Source: Amycolatopsis antarctica (GTDB lineage Bacteria; Actinomycetota; Actinomycetes; Mycobacteriales; Pseudonocardiaceae). Taken from it: a stretch of DNA of 64,000 nucleotides. Below are positions 24,535-33,511 of this stretch, in pieces. A model generated the notes under the pieces. That model was not told the origin of the DNA and did no database searches. It worked only from the letters and a program-made list of their open reading frames with translations. Location: assembly GCF_002262875.1 (NCBI RefSeq), contig NZ_NKYE01000006.1, forward strand, positions 124,001 to 188,000, given 5' to 3'. The position numbers and the translations under genes are program-made. The stretch's first letter is position 1. Every line of letters begins with the position of its first letter.

Positions 24535-26241
24535 CTAGCCGGCCACCGGGGCGCCGGTGACACCGAAGCCGAGATTCCGGTCGTGCCGGTGGAACAGTTC
24601 GGTCAGCAGCGTGTCCTCGATGCCGGGTGGAAGGAGCAGCGGGTCGCGGACGGTCCGGGCGGACAACCTGCTCAGCACGGCAACCAGCCACGCGGGGTCG
24701 GCGAGGAAACCCTCGCCGTGTGCGCGCCGATGCCGCCACACGCCGAAGCAGGCCGCGGCGGCCAGCACCGCGACGTAGCGGTCGGTGAGCGCGTAGACGG
24801 ACGGGGCGGCGGTGATGGTCAGTTCCCGCGGCCGTAGCGAGGCGCACACCTGCGTCAGATCCCGGAGTTCGCCGGCGAACCGGGCGGCGAGTTCGCGTAC
24901 CTGTGGCGGATCGTCGGCGGTGCTGTCCAGTGCGGCGGGCAGCGAGGACGCGAGATGGTCCCGGCCGCCCGCGGAGACCGTCAGCAGGTCGAAACGGAGC
25001 GGAGCGAGGTGCCCGTCCAGATCGAACAGGCCCTCGGGCGCGGCTTCACCGGAGGACCAGGACCTGCGGGCGGCGGCGGGCAACTGGGGCAGGACGGTGG
25101 TCTGGCAGGTCGCCCTGGCGACGTGGGCGAAGGCGACCGGTTTGATGTCGCGCAACAGTTTCTGGAAGATCCCGTACTCGCCCGTACGCAGATACGACTG
25201 GGCACCGAGGACGGTACCGAGCCGGGACATCGCGGCGATCAGCGGCCGCGAGACGCCGTACTTCACCGCGGGGGCGTACACGCTCGCCTCGCCGGGCAGC
25301 AGGTGCAGCGCGCGTGCCGCCACTCCGGTGAACACCTCGCACATCAGCAGGTCGGCGAACGCGCCCGCGAGCACCGCGCGCACGTGCGGGATCCCGGCGA
25401 CCGTGCCGCCGTAGAGGGTGCGCTGCCGGACGTGACGCAGGGTCGTGCGCAGGCCGGTGTCCAGAATGGACGTTGCCATCGCGGGTAACGCGGTGCGGGT
25501 GAGCTGGAAGGCGCGGATCGCGGTCTCCAGGCCGTGCCCCCGTTCCCCCAGCAGCGCCCCGGCGGGCACCGGGCAGTCGTCGAAGCGCATCCCGCCGAGC
25601 TGGACGCCGCGCATCCCGGTGCTGGCGAAACGCGGCAGGTAGCCGTATCTGTCCCCGGGCAGCGCCGATTTCTCCACCAGGAGCTGCGAATGCTGCCGGG
25701 GTCCGCTGCCGCTGCCGGTACGGGCGAACAGCACGAGCGCGTCCGAGCGTTCGATGTTGGTGACGACCTCCTTGCGGCCGTCGAGGCGGAAACCGTCACC
25801 GTCCGCGGAGGCGGCGAGTTCGGTACCCGCCATGTCGTTGCCGTGGGCCAGTTCGTGGTAGGCGCAGGCGACCTTTCGGTTGGCCAGCAACAGCTCCGCG
25901 ACGCGGGCGCGTGGCTCTCCGTCCGGTCCCGCCCAGGCGTTGACCCCGGCGATGAAGGAGCTCGCCCCGTACCCGAGGCCGAGGCACGGATCGCGGCGAT
26001 AGACCGTGCGCATCACCTCGATCAGGTCGTCCAGCCGGTGGAACCGGCCGCCGTCGGCGACCGGGACGAACTCGGCGTTGAGTCCGAAGTCGTCGAGCGC
26101 TCGCTCTCCGTCGGCGAACATCTCCTCACGTTCGTCGGCGGCGAGGACCGCGTCGAAGCCCAGTGGGTTCGCCGGCTCCCACGGCGCACCGAGGCGTGCC
26201 TCCAGCTCGGCGACGCGGGCGCGGCCCTGTTCACCCGGCAT
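24535..26241 (-). CDS. Acyl-CoA dehydrogenase homologue with C-terminal extension, lacking the catalytic acid
   Basis: 568 residues. The dehydrogenase core is recognisable: AYHELAHGNDMAGTEL near 130-145 (flavin region), DGRKEVVTNIERSDALVLFART near 155-176, GLETAIRAFQLTRTALPAM near 235-253 and QRTLYGGTVAGIPHVRAVLAG near 275-295. Where active enzymes have a YEGT-type motif with the catalytic glutamate, this one reads EYGIFQKLLRDIKP. It also has about 180 extra C-terminal residues. It overlaps the next dehydrogenase by 11 bases. It probably forms a hetero-oligomer with the neighbouring homologue and desaturates ACP-bound acyl chains. Similar pairs are known in enduracidin and ramoplanin clusters. 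Confidence 0.82.
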   Translation of the reverse strand: MPGEQGRARVAELEARLGAPWEPANPLGFDAVLAADEREEMFADGERALDDFGLNAEFVPVADGGRFHRLDDLIEVMRTVYRRDPCLGLGYGASSFIAGVNAWAGPDGEPRARVAELLLANRKVACAYHELAHGNDMAGTELAASADGDGFRLDGRKEVVTNIERSDALVLFARTGSGSGPRQHSQLLVEKSALPGDRYGYLPRFASTGMRGVQLGGMRFDDCPVPAGALLGERGHGLETAIRAFQLTRTALPAMATSILDTGLRTTLRHVRQRTLYGGTVAGIPHVRAVLAGAFADLLMCEVFTGVAARALHLLPGEASVYAPAVKYGVSRPLIAAMSRLGTVLGAQSYLRTGEYGIFQKLLRDIKPVAFAHVARATCQTTVLPQLPAAARRSWSSGEAAPEGLFDLDGHLAPLRFDLLTVSAGGRDHLASSLPAALDSTADDPPQVRELAARFAGELRDLTQVCASLRPRELTITAAPSVYALTDRYVAVLAAAACFGVWRHRRAHGEGFLADPAWLVAVLSRLSARTVRDPLLLPPGIEDTLLTELFHRHDRNLGFGVTGAPVAG

Positions 26242-27961
26242 GGCCGCCCCCTCCCCATGGTCGCGGCCCGCCGATCGTGCTCGTTTCCAGTACCGCGGCG
26301 GCGATCACCTCGTAGCCGGTGCTGTCGCTGACGTCGGTGTTGTCGGCGAGGTTCACCTCGAGCGCGAGTTCCTCGGCGACGAAGCTCAGGCAGGCCCGCG
26401 CCCATTCCGGTTCGGTGGACTCGGGGTTGTGCCACCAGAGCAGAAGGCAGGCCGAGGCGGCGTAGCACAGCTCGTAGCGCTCCGCGGCGAGGAACGCGGC
26501 GGCCGGCACCTCGCGGGTGGCGCCCATTCCGGCCGCGATCTCGGTGTGCAGCTCGGCTGCCTCGTCCTCGATGGCCGTGGCCAGTGCGGCCACCGCGGCG
26601 AGGTTCCGGTCGGCGGGGTCGGCGGCGGCCCGGTCGCGGGCGTGGCGCGCGGCGTCCGGCAGTGCACGGACGATCCCGCATCCGGTGCCGGACACCAGTT
26701 TCAGTGCTTTCGGATCCAGCGGTGGCAACGGCGTGCCCAGGTTCGCGGCGGCAGCGGCTCCGTCGAGTGCGTCCGGTCGGCGGTAGGTGCGGGCCAGGCG
26801 GGGGAACTGGGCGATGAGGGCGCTGCGGTTGACCGGGGTGCTGCCGTCGAAGATGCCGACCACGCGATGGTCTCGTTCCAGTTTGGCGAACATGCCGTCC
26901 GCGTGCGCTCCGGTCAGGAAGCCGCGGGCGCCGAGGAGTTCGCCGAGCTGCTCCAGTGCCCCGTCGACGACGGTGGGGACGAACGCCTTGGTGACCGCGG
27001 AGCCGACGCTGAGCTCACCGGGCAGGGTGTGCACTCCGCGTGCGGTGACGGTCATGACCGCCTCGGCGACCAGCGTGCCCGCCGCCGCACGGCCGAGCAG
27101 ATGCCGCACGTTCGGCAGCTCGGCGAGGGTCTGCCCATACACCTGCCGTTCGCGCAGGAAATCCGCGGTCAGCCGTAAGGCGTGGTCCGCGGCGCCCAGC
27201 GAGAGCGCGCCGCAGACGGTACGGGTCAGTTGCAGGGCCGTGAGCACGGTCTCCAGGCCGGTCCCCTCGGCGCCGACGAGCGCGGTCGCCGGTACCGGTG
27301 CCGCGGTGAACGAGATGCCGCTGATGTCGGCGCCCCGGATCCCGTGGGTGCGTTCCCGTGGCAGGCAGCGGAACGTGTCCTCGGGCAGCGTGCGCTTGTC
27401 GACGAGGAACAGGCTGAACCCGCGGGGGCCACCCGCCGGGTCGGTGCGCGCGAGCACGCAGATCAGGTCGGCGCGGGTGGCGTTGTTGATCAGCCACTTC
27501 TCCCCGTCGAGGCGCCATCGGCCGCCGTCGCGGGTGGCGCTGAGCGCTCCGGCGAGCAGGTCGCTGCCGTGGCCGCGTTCGGTCAGGCCCCAGGAGATCT
27601 CCGTGCCGCCGGCGAGTTGTGCGCCGAGCCAGGCGGCCTGCTCGTCGTTGCCGCCGACCCATACCGAGGCCGAGCCGAGGAAGCTTTTGCCGTGGGCGAT
27701 CGCGACGGTGAGGTCATGCCCGGCCACCAGCCGCATCAGGTCGACGAGTTCGGCGGCGGCACCGAACCTGCCCCCGTGCCGGTCCGGGACGTAGTGCTCG
27801 GCCAGTCCGAACTCGCGCAGAACGGCGTGTGCGGCGGCCGGGAACCGCTCGCCGCGGTCGGCCGCTGCCAGTTCCGCGGGTGCGAAGGCGCCGCCGGGGC
27901 CGCAGGCGCCGTCGAGAACCGCGGCGAGCAGGACGACCGGATCGGCGCGGGTGGCCGTCAC
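26231..27961 (-). CDS. Acyl-CoA dehydrogenase homologue with C-terminal extension (IFDGST variant)
   Basis: 576 residues from the GTG at 27961 (VTATRADPVVLL), which overlaps the FAAL stop by 4 bases. Core motifs are WGLTERGHGSDL near 124-135, DGEKWLINNATRADLICVLART near 152-173, GLETVLTALQLTRTVCGAL and ERQVYGQTLAELPNVRHLLG. The catalytic segment reads GIFDGST (D372) where classical enzymes have YEGT with glutamate. About 190 residues follow that ordinary enzymes of about 380 residues lack. It is expected to bind FAD and introduce an alpha,beta double bond into the ACP-bound chain together with its partner. Aspartate as catalytic base is inferred from the alignment. Confidence 0.84.
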   Translation of the reverse strand: MTATRADPVVLLAAVLDGACGPGGAFAPAELAAADRGERFPAAAHAVLREFGLAEHYVPDRHGGRFGAAAELVDLMRLVAGHDLTVAIAHGKSFLGSASVWVGGNDEQAAWLGAQLAGGTEISWGLTERGHGSDLLAGALSATRDGGRWRLDGEKWLINNATRADLICVLARTDPAGGPRGFSLFLVDKRTLPEDTFRCLPRERTHGIRGADISGISFTAAPVPATALVGAEGTGLETVLTALQLTRTVCGALSLGAADHALRLTADFLRERQVYGQTLAELPNVRHLLGRAAAGTLVAEAVMTVTARGVHTLPGELSVGSAVTKAFVPTVVDGALEQLGELLGARGFLTGAHADGMFAKLERDHRVVGIFDGSTPVNRSALIAQFPRLARTYRRPDALDGAAAAANLGTPLPPLDPKALKLVSGTGCGIVRALPDAARHARDRAAADPADRNLAAVAALATAIEDEAAELHTEIAAGMGATREVPAAAFLAAERYELCYAASACLLLWWHNPESTEPEWARACLSFVAEELALEVNLADNTDVSDSTGYEVIAAAVLETSTIGGPRPWGGGGHAG

Positions 27962-29727
27962 GAGCTCTCCCCGCCGGGCGCGGCGGCGTGGTGCAACGCG
28001 GGCAGGGTGCCCGCCAGGTAGAGCTCCCGCATCCCCGCGCGCTGGATCTTGCCGCTCGTGGTGCGCCGCACGGTGCCCTGGCGCAGCACGAACACCTCCG
28101 AGGGCCAGGCACCGAACTGACGGGTGACGGTCTTGCGCATGCCGACGGCGAGCGCCGCCAGGTCGTCCGGCGGCAGCCGGCGACGTACCTCGTGGGTGAC
28201 GATCAGGCGCTCGGCCTCGGCTCCGGTGTCGCGGACGGTGAACACGGCACCCACCGAGGCCGCGAGCTCCCGGTGCGCGGTGCGCAGTTCGTGTTCCACG
28301 TCCTGCGGGTAGATGTTGCGGCCGCGGATAACCAGGGTCTCCTTGAGCCGTCCGGTGACATAGAGCTCGCCCCCGTCGACCATGCCGAAGTCCCCGGTAC
28401 GCAGGAAGCCTCCTTCCCCGTCGGCGGTGCGGCGGTCGAAGGTCGTCTCGGTCGCCTCGGCGTTGCGCCAGTACCCGTGCGCGACGCTCGGGCCGCGCAG
28501 CCACACCTCGCCCACCCTCGCCTCCGGCAACACCGCCCCGGTGCCGGGATCCACGATGCGCACGTCGAGGTCGTGCACGGCCCCGCAGCTCACCAGATCG
28601 CGATAGGGCTCCCCCGCGCCTGCCGGGACGACGAGGTGCCGTTCCAGCTCGGCGGCCGACGCGCGGCGCACCACCGGCTCCCGGTCACAGGTGCCGGAGA
28701 CGAACAGGGTGGCCTCGGCCATCCCGAAACACGGCGTCATCGTCTCGGGCCGGAAACCGGCCCCGGCGAACCGTTCAGCGAAGGTGCGCAGCACCGAGGC
28801 GCGTACCGGTTCGGAACCGTTCACCGCCACCCGCCAGCGCGACAGGTCGAGACCGGTGAGCTGCTCCTCGGTGACCCTGCGCGCACAGAGTTCGAATGCG
28901 AAGTTCGGCGCGGCCGAGACGGTGACGTCGAACCGGTCGATCAGGCGCAGCCAGGACACCGGACGGCGGAGGAATCCGGACGGGCTCATCAGTACGGCCG
29001 CCGTGCCGGCGAACAGCGGCGGCAGCAGATGCCCCATCAGGCCCATGTCGTGGTAGTTCGGGATCCAGCCGCCGAACCGGGTGCCCTCGGCCTCGCTGAC
29101 CTTCAGCGCCTCGGCGGCGGTCGCGGCGTTGTGCAGCAGGTTCCCGTGGGTGACGACGACGCCCTTCGGGGCGGCGGTCGAACCGGAGGTGTACTGCAGG
29201 ACGGCCGTCGCGGCCTGCCCGGCGGCCACGGGTGACCAGTCCCCGGGATCGCCCAGCGGGTCGCGGTCGGTGACCAGCAGCGAGGCCGCGGGTGCCGCCT
29301 CGGCCGCCCACGCCGTCACCGGCGGTGCCACCGCCGACTCGGTGAGGACGAAGGACACGTCCGCGTCCGCGGCGATGCCCTCCAGCCTGCGCCGGGAATG
29401 GCTGTACTGCTCGGGCACCGGGGCAGGCACGGCGACCATGCCGGCGTAGAGGCAACCGAAGAAGGCGCCGGTGAAGTCGAGTCCGTTGGGAAACAGCAAC
29501 ATGACCCTGGCGCCCGGTTCGGCTCGCTCGCGCAGCCAGACGGCGATCGCGCGGGCCCGCTCGTCGAGTTCACGGTAGGTCCACCAGACCGCGTCATCGG
29601 TGGCACCAGGATCAGCGGGGTCACCGGGGTCGCCGACCATGGCCACCGCCCGCCGGTCGCCTGCCCGTTCGACCAGGGAGCGCATCAACGCGGTCACATC
29701 GGCGGCGTCTCGCGTGTTCACCGTCAT
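27958..29727 (-). CDS. Fatty acyl-AMP ligase (FAAL)
   Basis: 589 residues from the ATG at 29727 (MTVNTRDAADVTAL) with GAGAGAGG upstream; an in-frame start at 29781 is less likely. Adenylate-forming motifs are LQYTSGSTAAPKGVVVTHGNL near 175-195, GWIPNYHDMGLMGHLLPPL near 215-235, PCFGMAEATLFVSG near 335 and FLRTGDFG near 450. The IPNYHDMGL segment and the insertion before LVIRGRNIYPQDVE are typical of FAALs that load acyl carrier proteins instead of CoA. It is the first gene of the lipopeptide-type operon and would activate the fatty acid starter. Its promoter region also serves the divergent ABC exporter. Confidence 0.92.
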   Translation of the reverse strand: MTVNTRDAADVTALMRSLVERAGDRRAVAMVGDPGDPADPGATDDAVWWTYRELDERARAIAVWLRERAEPGARVMLLFPNGLDFTGAFFGCLYAGMVAVPAPVPEQYSHSRRRLEGIAADADVSFVLTESAVAPPVTAWAAEAAPAASLLVTDRDPLGDPGDWSPVAAGQAATAVLQYTSGSTAAPKGVVVTHGNLLHNAATAAEALKVSEAEGTRFGGWIPNYHDMGLMGHLLPPLFAGTAAVLMSPSGFLRRPVSWLRLIDRFDVTVSAAPNFAFELCARRVTEEQLTGLDLSRWRVAVNGSEPVRASVLRTFAERFAGAGFRPETMTPCFGMAEATLFVSGTCDREPVVRRASAAELERHLVVPAGAGEPYRDLVSCGAVHDLDVRIVDPGTGAVLPEARVGEVWLRGPSVAHGYWRNAEATETTFDRRTADGEGGFLRTGDFGMVDGGELYVTGRLKETLVIRGRNIYPQDVEHELRTAHRELAASVGAVFTVRDTGAEAERLIVTHEVRRRLPPDDLAALAVGMRKTVTRQFGAWPSEVFVLRQGTVRRTTSGKIQRAGMRELYLAGTLPALHHAAAPGGESS

Positions 29728-29865
29728 CCCCGGCCCTCTCTCCGCGTCCAGCAGACCCGTACCCGTGCGCGCCGGACCCACCCGGCCGGATCATGCGAAT
29801 CGACCGGGCCGCCCCGGCGTGCGACACATTCGCGCGGAATACCGCGTTCGCATTCCCCCATGCAG

Positions 29866-29882
29866 CCAGGAATCGAACCTGG
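29866..29882 (-). other. tRNA T-arm-like hairpin (possible att or tRNA remnant)
   Basis: On the minus strand the sequence CCAGGTTCGATTCCTGG has a 5-bp stem, a 7-base loop fitting TTCRANY and the G53-C61 pair of a T-arm. No acceptor, D or anticodon arm can be built upstream, so it is not a complete tRNA. Confidence 0.3.
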
Positions 29883-29903
29883 ATATATCGGCACAATATC
29901 GGT

Positions 29904-29920
29904 CGAATCACGTGTATTCG
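29904..29920. promoter_or_regulatory. Inverted repeat, candidate operator
   Basis: CGAAT (29904-29908) and ATTCG (29916-29920) flank CACGTGT, which itself contains the palindrome CACGTG. It lies about 180 bases upstream of the FAAL start and about 305 upstream of the exporter start. The regulator is unknown; none is encoded next to the operon. Confidence 0.4.
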
Positions 29921-30225
29921 CCGATCGAATTCAGAAACACAGGCTATTCACGAGTTCCGGCGGGGTCAAGTCGGAAGTTAACCGGACGGCTTTCGTGATC
30001 GCGCGGTCACGTGCGGGCGCAGTACCCTGCGTCGCGAATTGTGCACGGATCCGGCGGCAAAGGGACCCGGCTCGCGTTTCGCCCCCCATTCCACCGGAAA
30101 ACCACCGTGGACGTGCGACCCGCAACGAGACGGGTCCACGATCCGGGAAACCGCTCCGCCGGATCGGACAACAAAAGTGACACATGCCACCATGGGCGAC
30201 CGGGCAACCGGTAGCGTGCGCTGCC

Positions 30226-32799
30226 ATGCGACAACTGCCGTGGCGCACGGCGCCCCGTGCTGCGCTGTCCAGCCCGCTGACGCTCGTCGTCGCCGCCGTC
30301 ACCGCGCTGCTGTCCTGTTTCCTCGGCGCCGCCGCCGTCCTGCACGCGTCCGCGGCCGGAGCGGCGACCGTCGACTACCAGGCCGAGCAGGTCTGCCCGG
30401 ACGCAGCGGCCCCGATGTTCAGCCAGTCCCGGATCGACCCGGCCGCCGTGGAGCCTACCCTGTGGACCATGCGCGAGCAGGCGCGAGCGCACGGCTTCGC
30501 CGAACCCCGGCTGGCCGTCTACACCGCCGAGATGCGCGGCAACGAGTTCAACGGCGACACCTACCGGACCCGCATCGGTTACACCGACGGCGGCGTCGAC
30601 AACCTGGAACTGGTCAGCGGCAGCCGCGCCCCCGGCCTGTGGATCGGTGACGACCTCTCCCGCAACCAGGGCATCGGGCTCGGCACGGTCGGCAGGCAGG
30701 TCGGCGGTGGAGCGCTGCCGCCGGTCACCGGCACCTACACCGCGCTGGTGCCGCCCGCACCCCGCTGGTGGTGCTCACAGCAGGACCTCGCCGTCCAACA
30801 GCGGATCGTCGACCCGCCCAGCGGGGCGGTGCTCTTCGCGACCGACCGGTCCAGCTTCGACCAGGTCGTCGCGGCCACGGGCACGATCGTGGACCGGATG
30901 ATCGTCACCTTCCCCGGACCGCCGCCGCGCACGGTGGACGACGCCACCGACGCGCTGGAGCGCTCCGAGGAGATGATCGCCGCCGTCCGCTCCGACCTGG
31001 ACGGCCGCGGCCTCGGCTCGCTGCTCAACGCCGCCACCCCCGGCGAACGGTCGGTGGAGATCGCCGGGCAGGCCCAGGCCAACGTGGCGTTCTCCATCGC
31101 GCCGCTGGCCGCGATCAGCGTGCTGATCGGCTGCGCCGGGGTCGGCACCGTGGCGCTGCAGTGGTACCAGCGCCGCTACGCCCAGCTCCGGCTGCTCGCC
31201 GCCCGCGGCAGTGGTCCGCTCCCCCTCGGCGGGTTGGCGCTGGCCGAACTCGGCGCGCCGGTGCTGGCAGGCGGAATCGCGGGCACCCTGCTCGCCCGGC
31301 TGCTGCTGCCCGTCTACGGGCCGCCGGGAGCGGTCAGCACTCCGGCGCTGTTGCTCGCGACCGCCGTGGCGGCCGCGATCCTGCTGGTGTCGCTCGCCCT
31401 GCTCGGTGCGGTGGTCGCGCTGCGCGCCCACCGCGAGTTCCAGCTCGCCCGGGTCTCCGCCCGCAGGCGGGCGTGGCGGCTGCTCGGCGCGTTTCCGTGG
31501 GAACTGGTCACCGGCGCGCTCGCCGTGGTCGGCTGGATACAGCTCCGAGACTTCGGCGGCGGGAGCCGTTCGCTGAACCCGCTGCCACAGGTGAATCCGG
31601 TGGCGCTGACCTACCCGGTGTTCGTCGTGCTGACCGTGGGGCTGCTCGCAGCCCGGGCGGGATGGCTGCTGCTGCGCCTGTCGCACCGGGCCCGGTTCTG
31701 GTCACGGCCCGCCCTGCAGCTCGCGATCCGCAGGCTCGCCAGCTCGCGCGCACCGGTCGTCGGCGTCCTGGTGATCGGCGTGCTCGCCATCGGCACCCTC
31801 GCCGCGGGCAACGGCATCGCGACGGCTCAGAACGCCGCACTGGAGACCAAGTCGAGCATCTTCGTCGGAGCCGACTCCCGCGCCGACACCGAAAGCCCGG
31901 TCGGCCGGGGCGAACGGCCACTTCCCGGGCCGCTGCGCGATTCCAGCACCATCGTCGGCGAGCTGACCGGTACCGGCAGCGTCGTACTCGTCGTCGACCC
32001 GGCCACGTTCGCCCGTTCGGCGCGCCTGGGGGCGCTGCCCGCCGAGGAGGTCGAACCGCTGCTGCGGCAGATCGACCGCCCTCCCGGCGAGACCGTGCCC
32101 GCCGTCCGTGTCGGCCACCGCGAGGGGCAGTCCGCCGCGCTCCCGGGAATGCCGGACGCCGCGCCGATCGCCGACCTGCCGGTGTTCCCGATCATCGGCA
32201 CCCAGCCGGGCTACGTGATCTCCCGCAACGCGCTCACCCCCGACCAACTCGGCGCCGTACCGCGCTGGTCGGTGCTGTCGCAGACCCCGCTGGGCACGCT
32301 GACCTCGGCACTGGCCGCCGCCGGCCTCGCCCAGCCCAACGCCGTCGACCGGGTCACCGCACTCGACGCGCTGCCCTTCTACCTGGTGGAGTGGACGTTC
32401 TCCTTCGTCGTGGTCCTCGGCGCGGTACTCGCCGCGGTGGCCATCCTCGCGTTGCTCGCGGCCGTGGAGGTACGGCGCAGGCAGAACGCACTCGCCGGGG
32501 CCCTCGTGCTGCGCATGGGCATGCGCCCACGCGCGTTGCTCGGCAGCCACCTGATCGAACTCGGCACGCTCGCCGGGCTGGCGGTGGCGACCGGCGTCGC
32601 CTGCGGACTGACCGTGGCCGGCATATCGGTGCCCCGCTTCGACCCGGCGAGCTGGCTGGCGCCCCGTTCCGAACTGCCCGACCTGACGCCGTTCGTGTCC
32701 GCCGTGGCCGGTACGGGCGTGCTGGTCGTACTGGCGGCGGGCTGGATCGCGATGCGCTCGGTGCGCACCGCCCGGACCGCGGAGTTGCTGCGTGCCTGA
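30226..32799 (+). CDS. FtsX-type ABC transporter permease
   Basis: 857 residues from the ATG at 30226 (MRQLPWRTAPRA); an in-frame ATG at 30184 would add 14 residues. The first membrane segment is about 15-45. A large extracytoplasmic domain follows (about 46-275), then a cluster of membrane helices (about 285-480), a second external domain (about 520-700) and three C-terminal helices ending near 850. This is the two-half FtsX/MacB-like layout of exporters that do not use an alternating channel. Its stop overlaps the first ATPase gene by 8 bases. It is divergent from the FAAL operon, so export of the lipopeptide or resistance to it is a reasonable guess. Confidence 0.86.
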   Translation: MRQLPWRTAPRAALSSPLTLVVAAVTALLSCFLGAAAVLHASAAGAATVDYQAEQVCPDAAAPMFSQSRIDPAAVEPTLWTMREQARAHGFAEPRLAVYTAEMRGNEFNGDTYRTRIGYTDGGVDNLELVSGSRAPGLWIGDDLSRNQGIGLGTVGRQVGGGALPPVTGTYTALVPPAPRWWCSQQDLAVQQRIVDPPSGAVLFATDRSSFDQVVAATGTIVDRMIVTFPGPPPRTVDDATDALERSEEMIAAVRSDLDGRGLGSLLNAATPGERSVEIAGQAQANVAFSIAPLAAISVLIGCAGVGTVALQWYQRRYAQLRLLAARGSGPLPLGGLALAELGAPVLAGGIAGTLLARLLLPVYGPPGAVSTPALLLATAVAAAILLVSLALLGAVVALRAHREFQLARVSARRRAWRLLGAFPWELVTGALAVVGWIQLRDFGGGSRSLNPLPQVNPVALTYPVFVVLTVGLLAARAGWLLLRLSHRARFWSRPALQLAIRRLASSRAPVVGVLVIGVLAIGTLAAGNGIATAQNAALETKSSIFVGADSRADTESPVGRGERPLPGPLRDSSTIVGELTGTGSVVLVVDPATFARSARLGALPAEEVEPLLRQIDRPPGETVPAVRVGHREGQSAALPGMPDAAPIADLPVFPIIGTQPGYVISRNALTPDQLGAVPRWSVLSQTPLGTLTSALAAAGLAQPNAVDRVTALDALPFYLVEWTFSFVVVLGAVLAAVAILALLAAVEVRRRQNALAGALVLRMGMRPRALLGSHLIELGTLAGLAVATGVACGLTVAGISVPRFDPASWLAPRSELPDLTPFVSAVAGTGVLVVLAAGWIAMRSVRTARTAELLRA

Positions 32800-33511
32800 T
32801 CCCACCGGCCACCCGACCTTCACCCTGCGCGACGTCGGCGTGGACTACACCACCCCGGCGGGCACCGTCACCGGCGTCGACGGCATCGAACTGACGGTGC
32901 CCGCGCACGGAGTCACCGTCCTGGCCGGGCCGTCCGGATCGGGGAAGTCGACCCTGCTGCGGGTGCTGGGCCTGTTCGAACGTCCCACCCGCGGCGCCGT
33001 CTCGTTCCGCGGCACCGACACCGGCACGCTCGGCCACCGCGCCCGCCGCGCGCTGCGCCGCGACCACCTCGGCCTGGTGTTCCAGAACCCGCCGGAGAAC
33101 CTGATCGACCATCTCGGCGTCGGGAAGAACCTCCTCGCGGCCGCCCAGTCGACCGGGAACCAGGCCGATCCCGAGGCCATCCTGGACCGCCTCGGCCTCG
33201 GCGGCACCGCCGACTGGCGCGTCACCGCGCTCTCCGGCGGCCAGCAACAGCGGCTGGCCTTCGGTTGCGCGCTGGCACGGGGTTCGGCGGTGATCCTCGC
33301 CGACGAACCGACCTCCCAGCTCGACGAGGCCTCGGCCGATCTGGTCCTGGACACGCTGCGGCTACTCGCCGGTGAGGGCCACGCGATCGTCGTCGCCTCA
33401 CACGACGACCGGCTGATCCGGCTCGGCGACCGGGTCGCCTGGATGCATGACGGCAGGCTCACCGCACTCGACGAACACACCGGGCCGCACACCGAGAGGG
33501 CGAAGCCGTGA
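32792..33511 (+). CDS. ABC transporter ATP-binding protein (first of pair)
   Basis: 239 residues from a GTG overlapping the permease stop. Walker A is GPSGSGKST near 48-56, the Q-loop is VFQNPPENL, the signature is LSGGQQQR, Walker B is VILADEPTS and the H-loop is ASHDD. It belongs to the MacB/LolD-like group that powers FtsX-type permeases. The stop overlaps the second ATPase gene by 4 bases, so permease and both ATPases are translationally coupled. Two different ATPases with one permease suggest a heterodimeric motor. Confidence 0.92.
   Translation: MPDPTGHPTFTLRDVGVDYTTPAGTVTGVDGIELTVPAHGVTVLAGPSGSGKSTLLRVLGLFERPTRGAVSFRGTDTGTLGHRARRALRRDHLGLVFQNPPENLIDHLGVGKNLLAAAQSTGNQADPEAILDRLGLGGTADWRVTALSGGQQQRLAFGCALARGSAVILADEPTSQLDEASADLVLDTLRLLAGEGHAIVVASHDDRLIRLGDRVAWMHDGRLTALDEHTGPHTERAKP

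Larger units (their letters stand above)
29728..30225. promoter_or_regulatory. Divergent intergenic region between the lipopeptide operon and the ABC exporter
   Basis: About 500 bases without a convincing gene. The part 29830-29960 is AT-richer than its surroundings and holds the palindrome CGCGGAATACCGCG near 29831-29846, a T-arm-like hairpin (29866-29882), repeated ATATCGG motifs and an inverted repeat around CACGTG (29904-29920). These are candidates for shared operators of the FAAL operon and the exporter operon. The part 30000-30225 is GC-rich with no clear signal except CAAAAGTGACA near 30172-30182. Confidence 0.5.

Noticed and set aside
29850..29930. A complete tRNA gene on the minus strand
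   Set aside because: Only the T-arm can be formed; no matching acceptor strand, D-arm or anticodon stem exists at the required distances.
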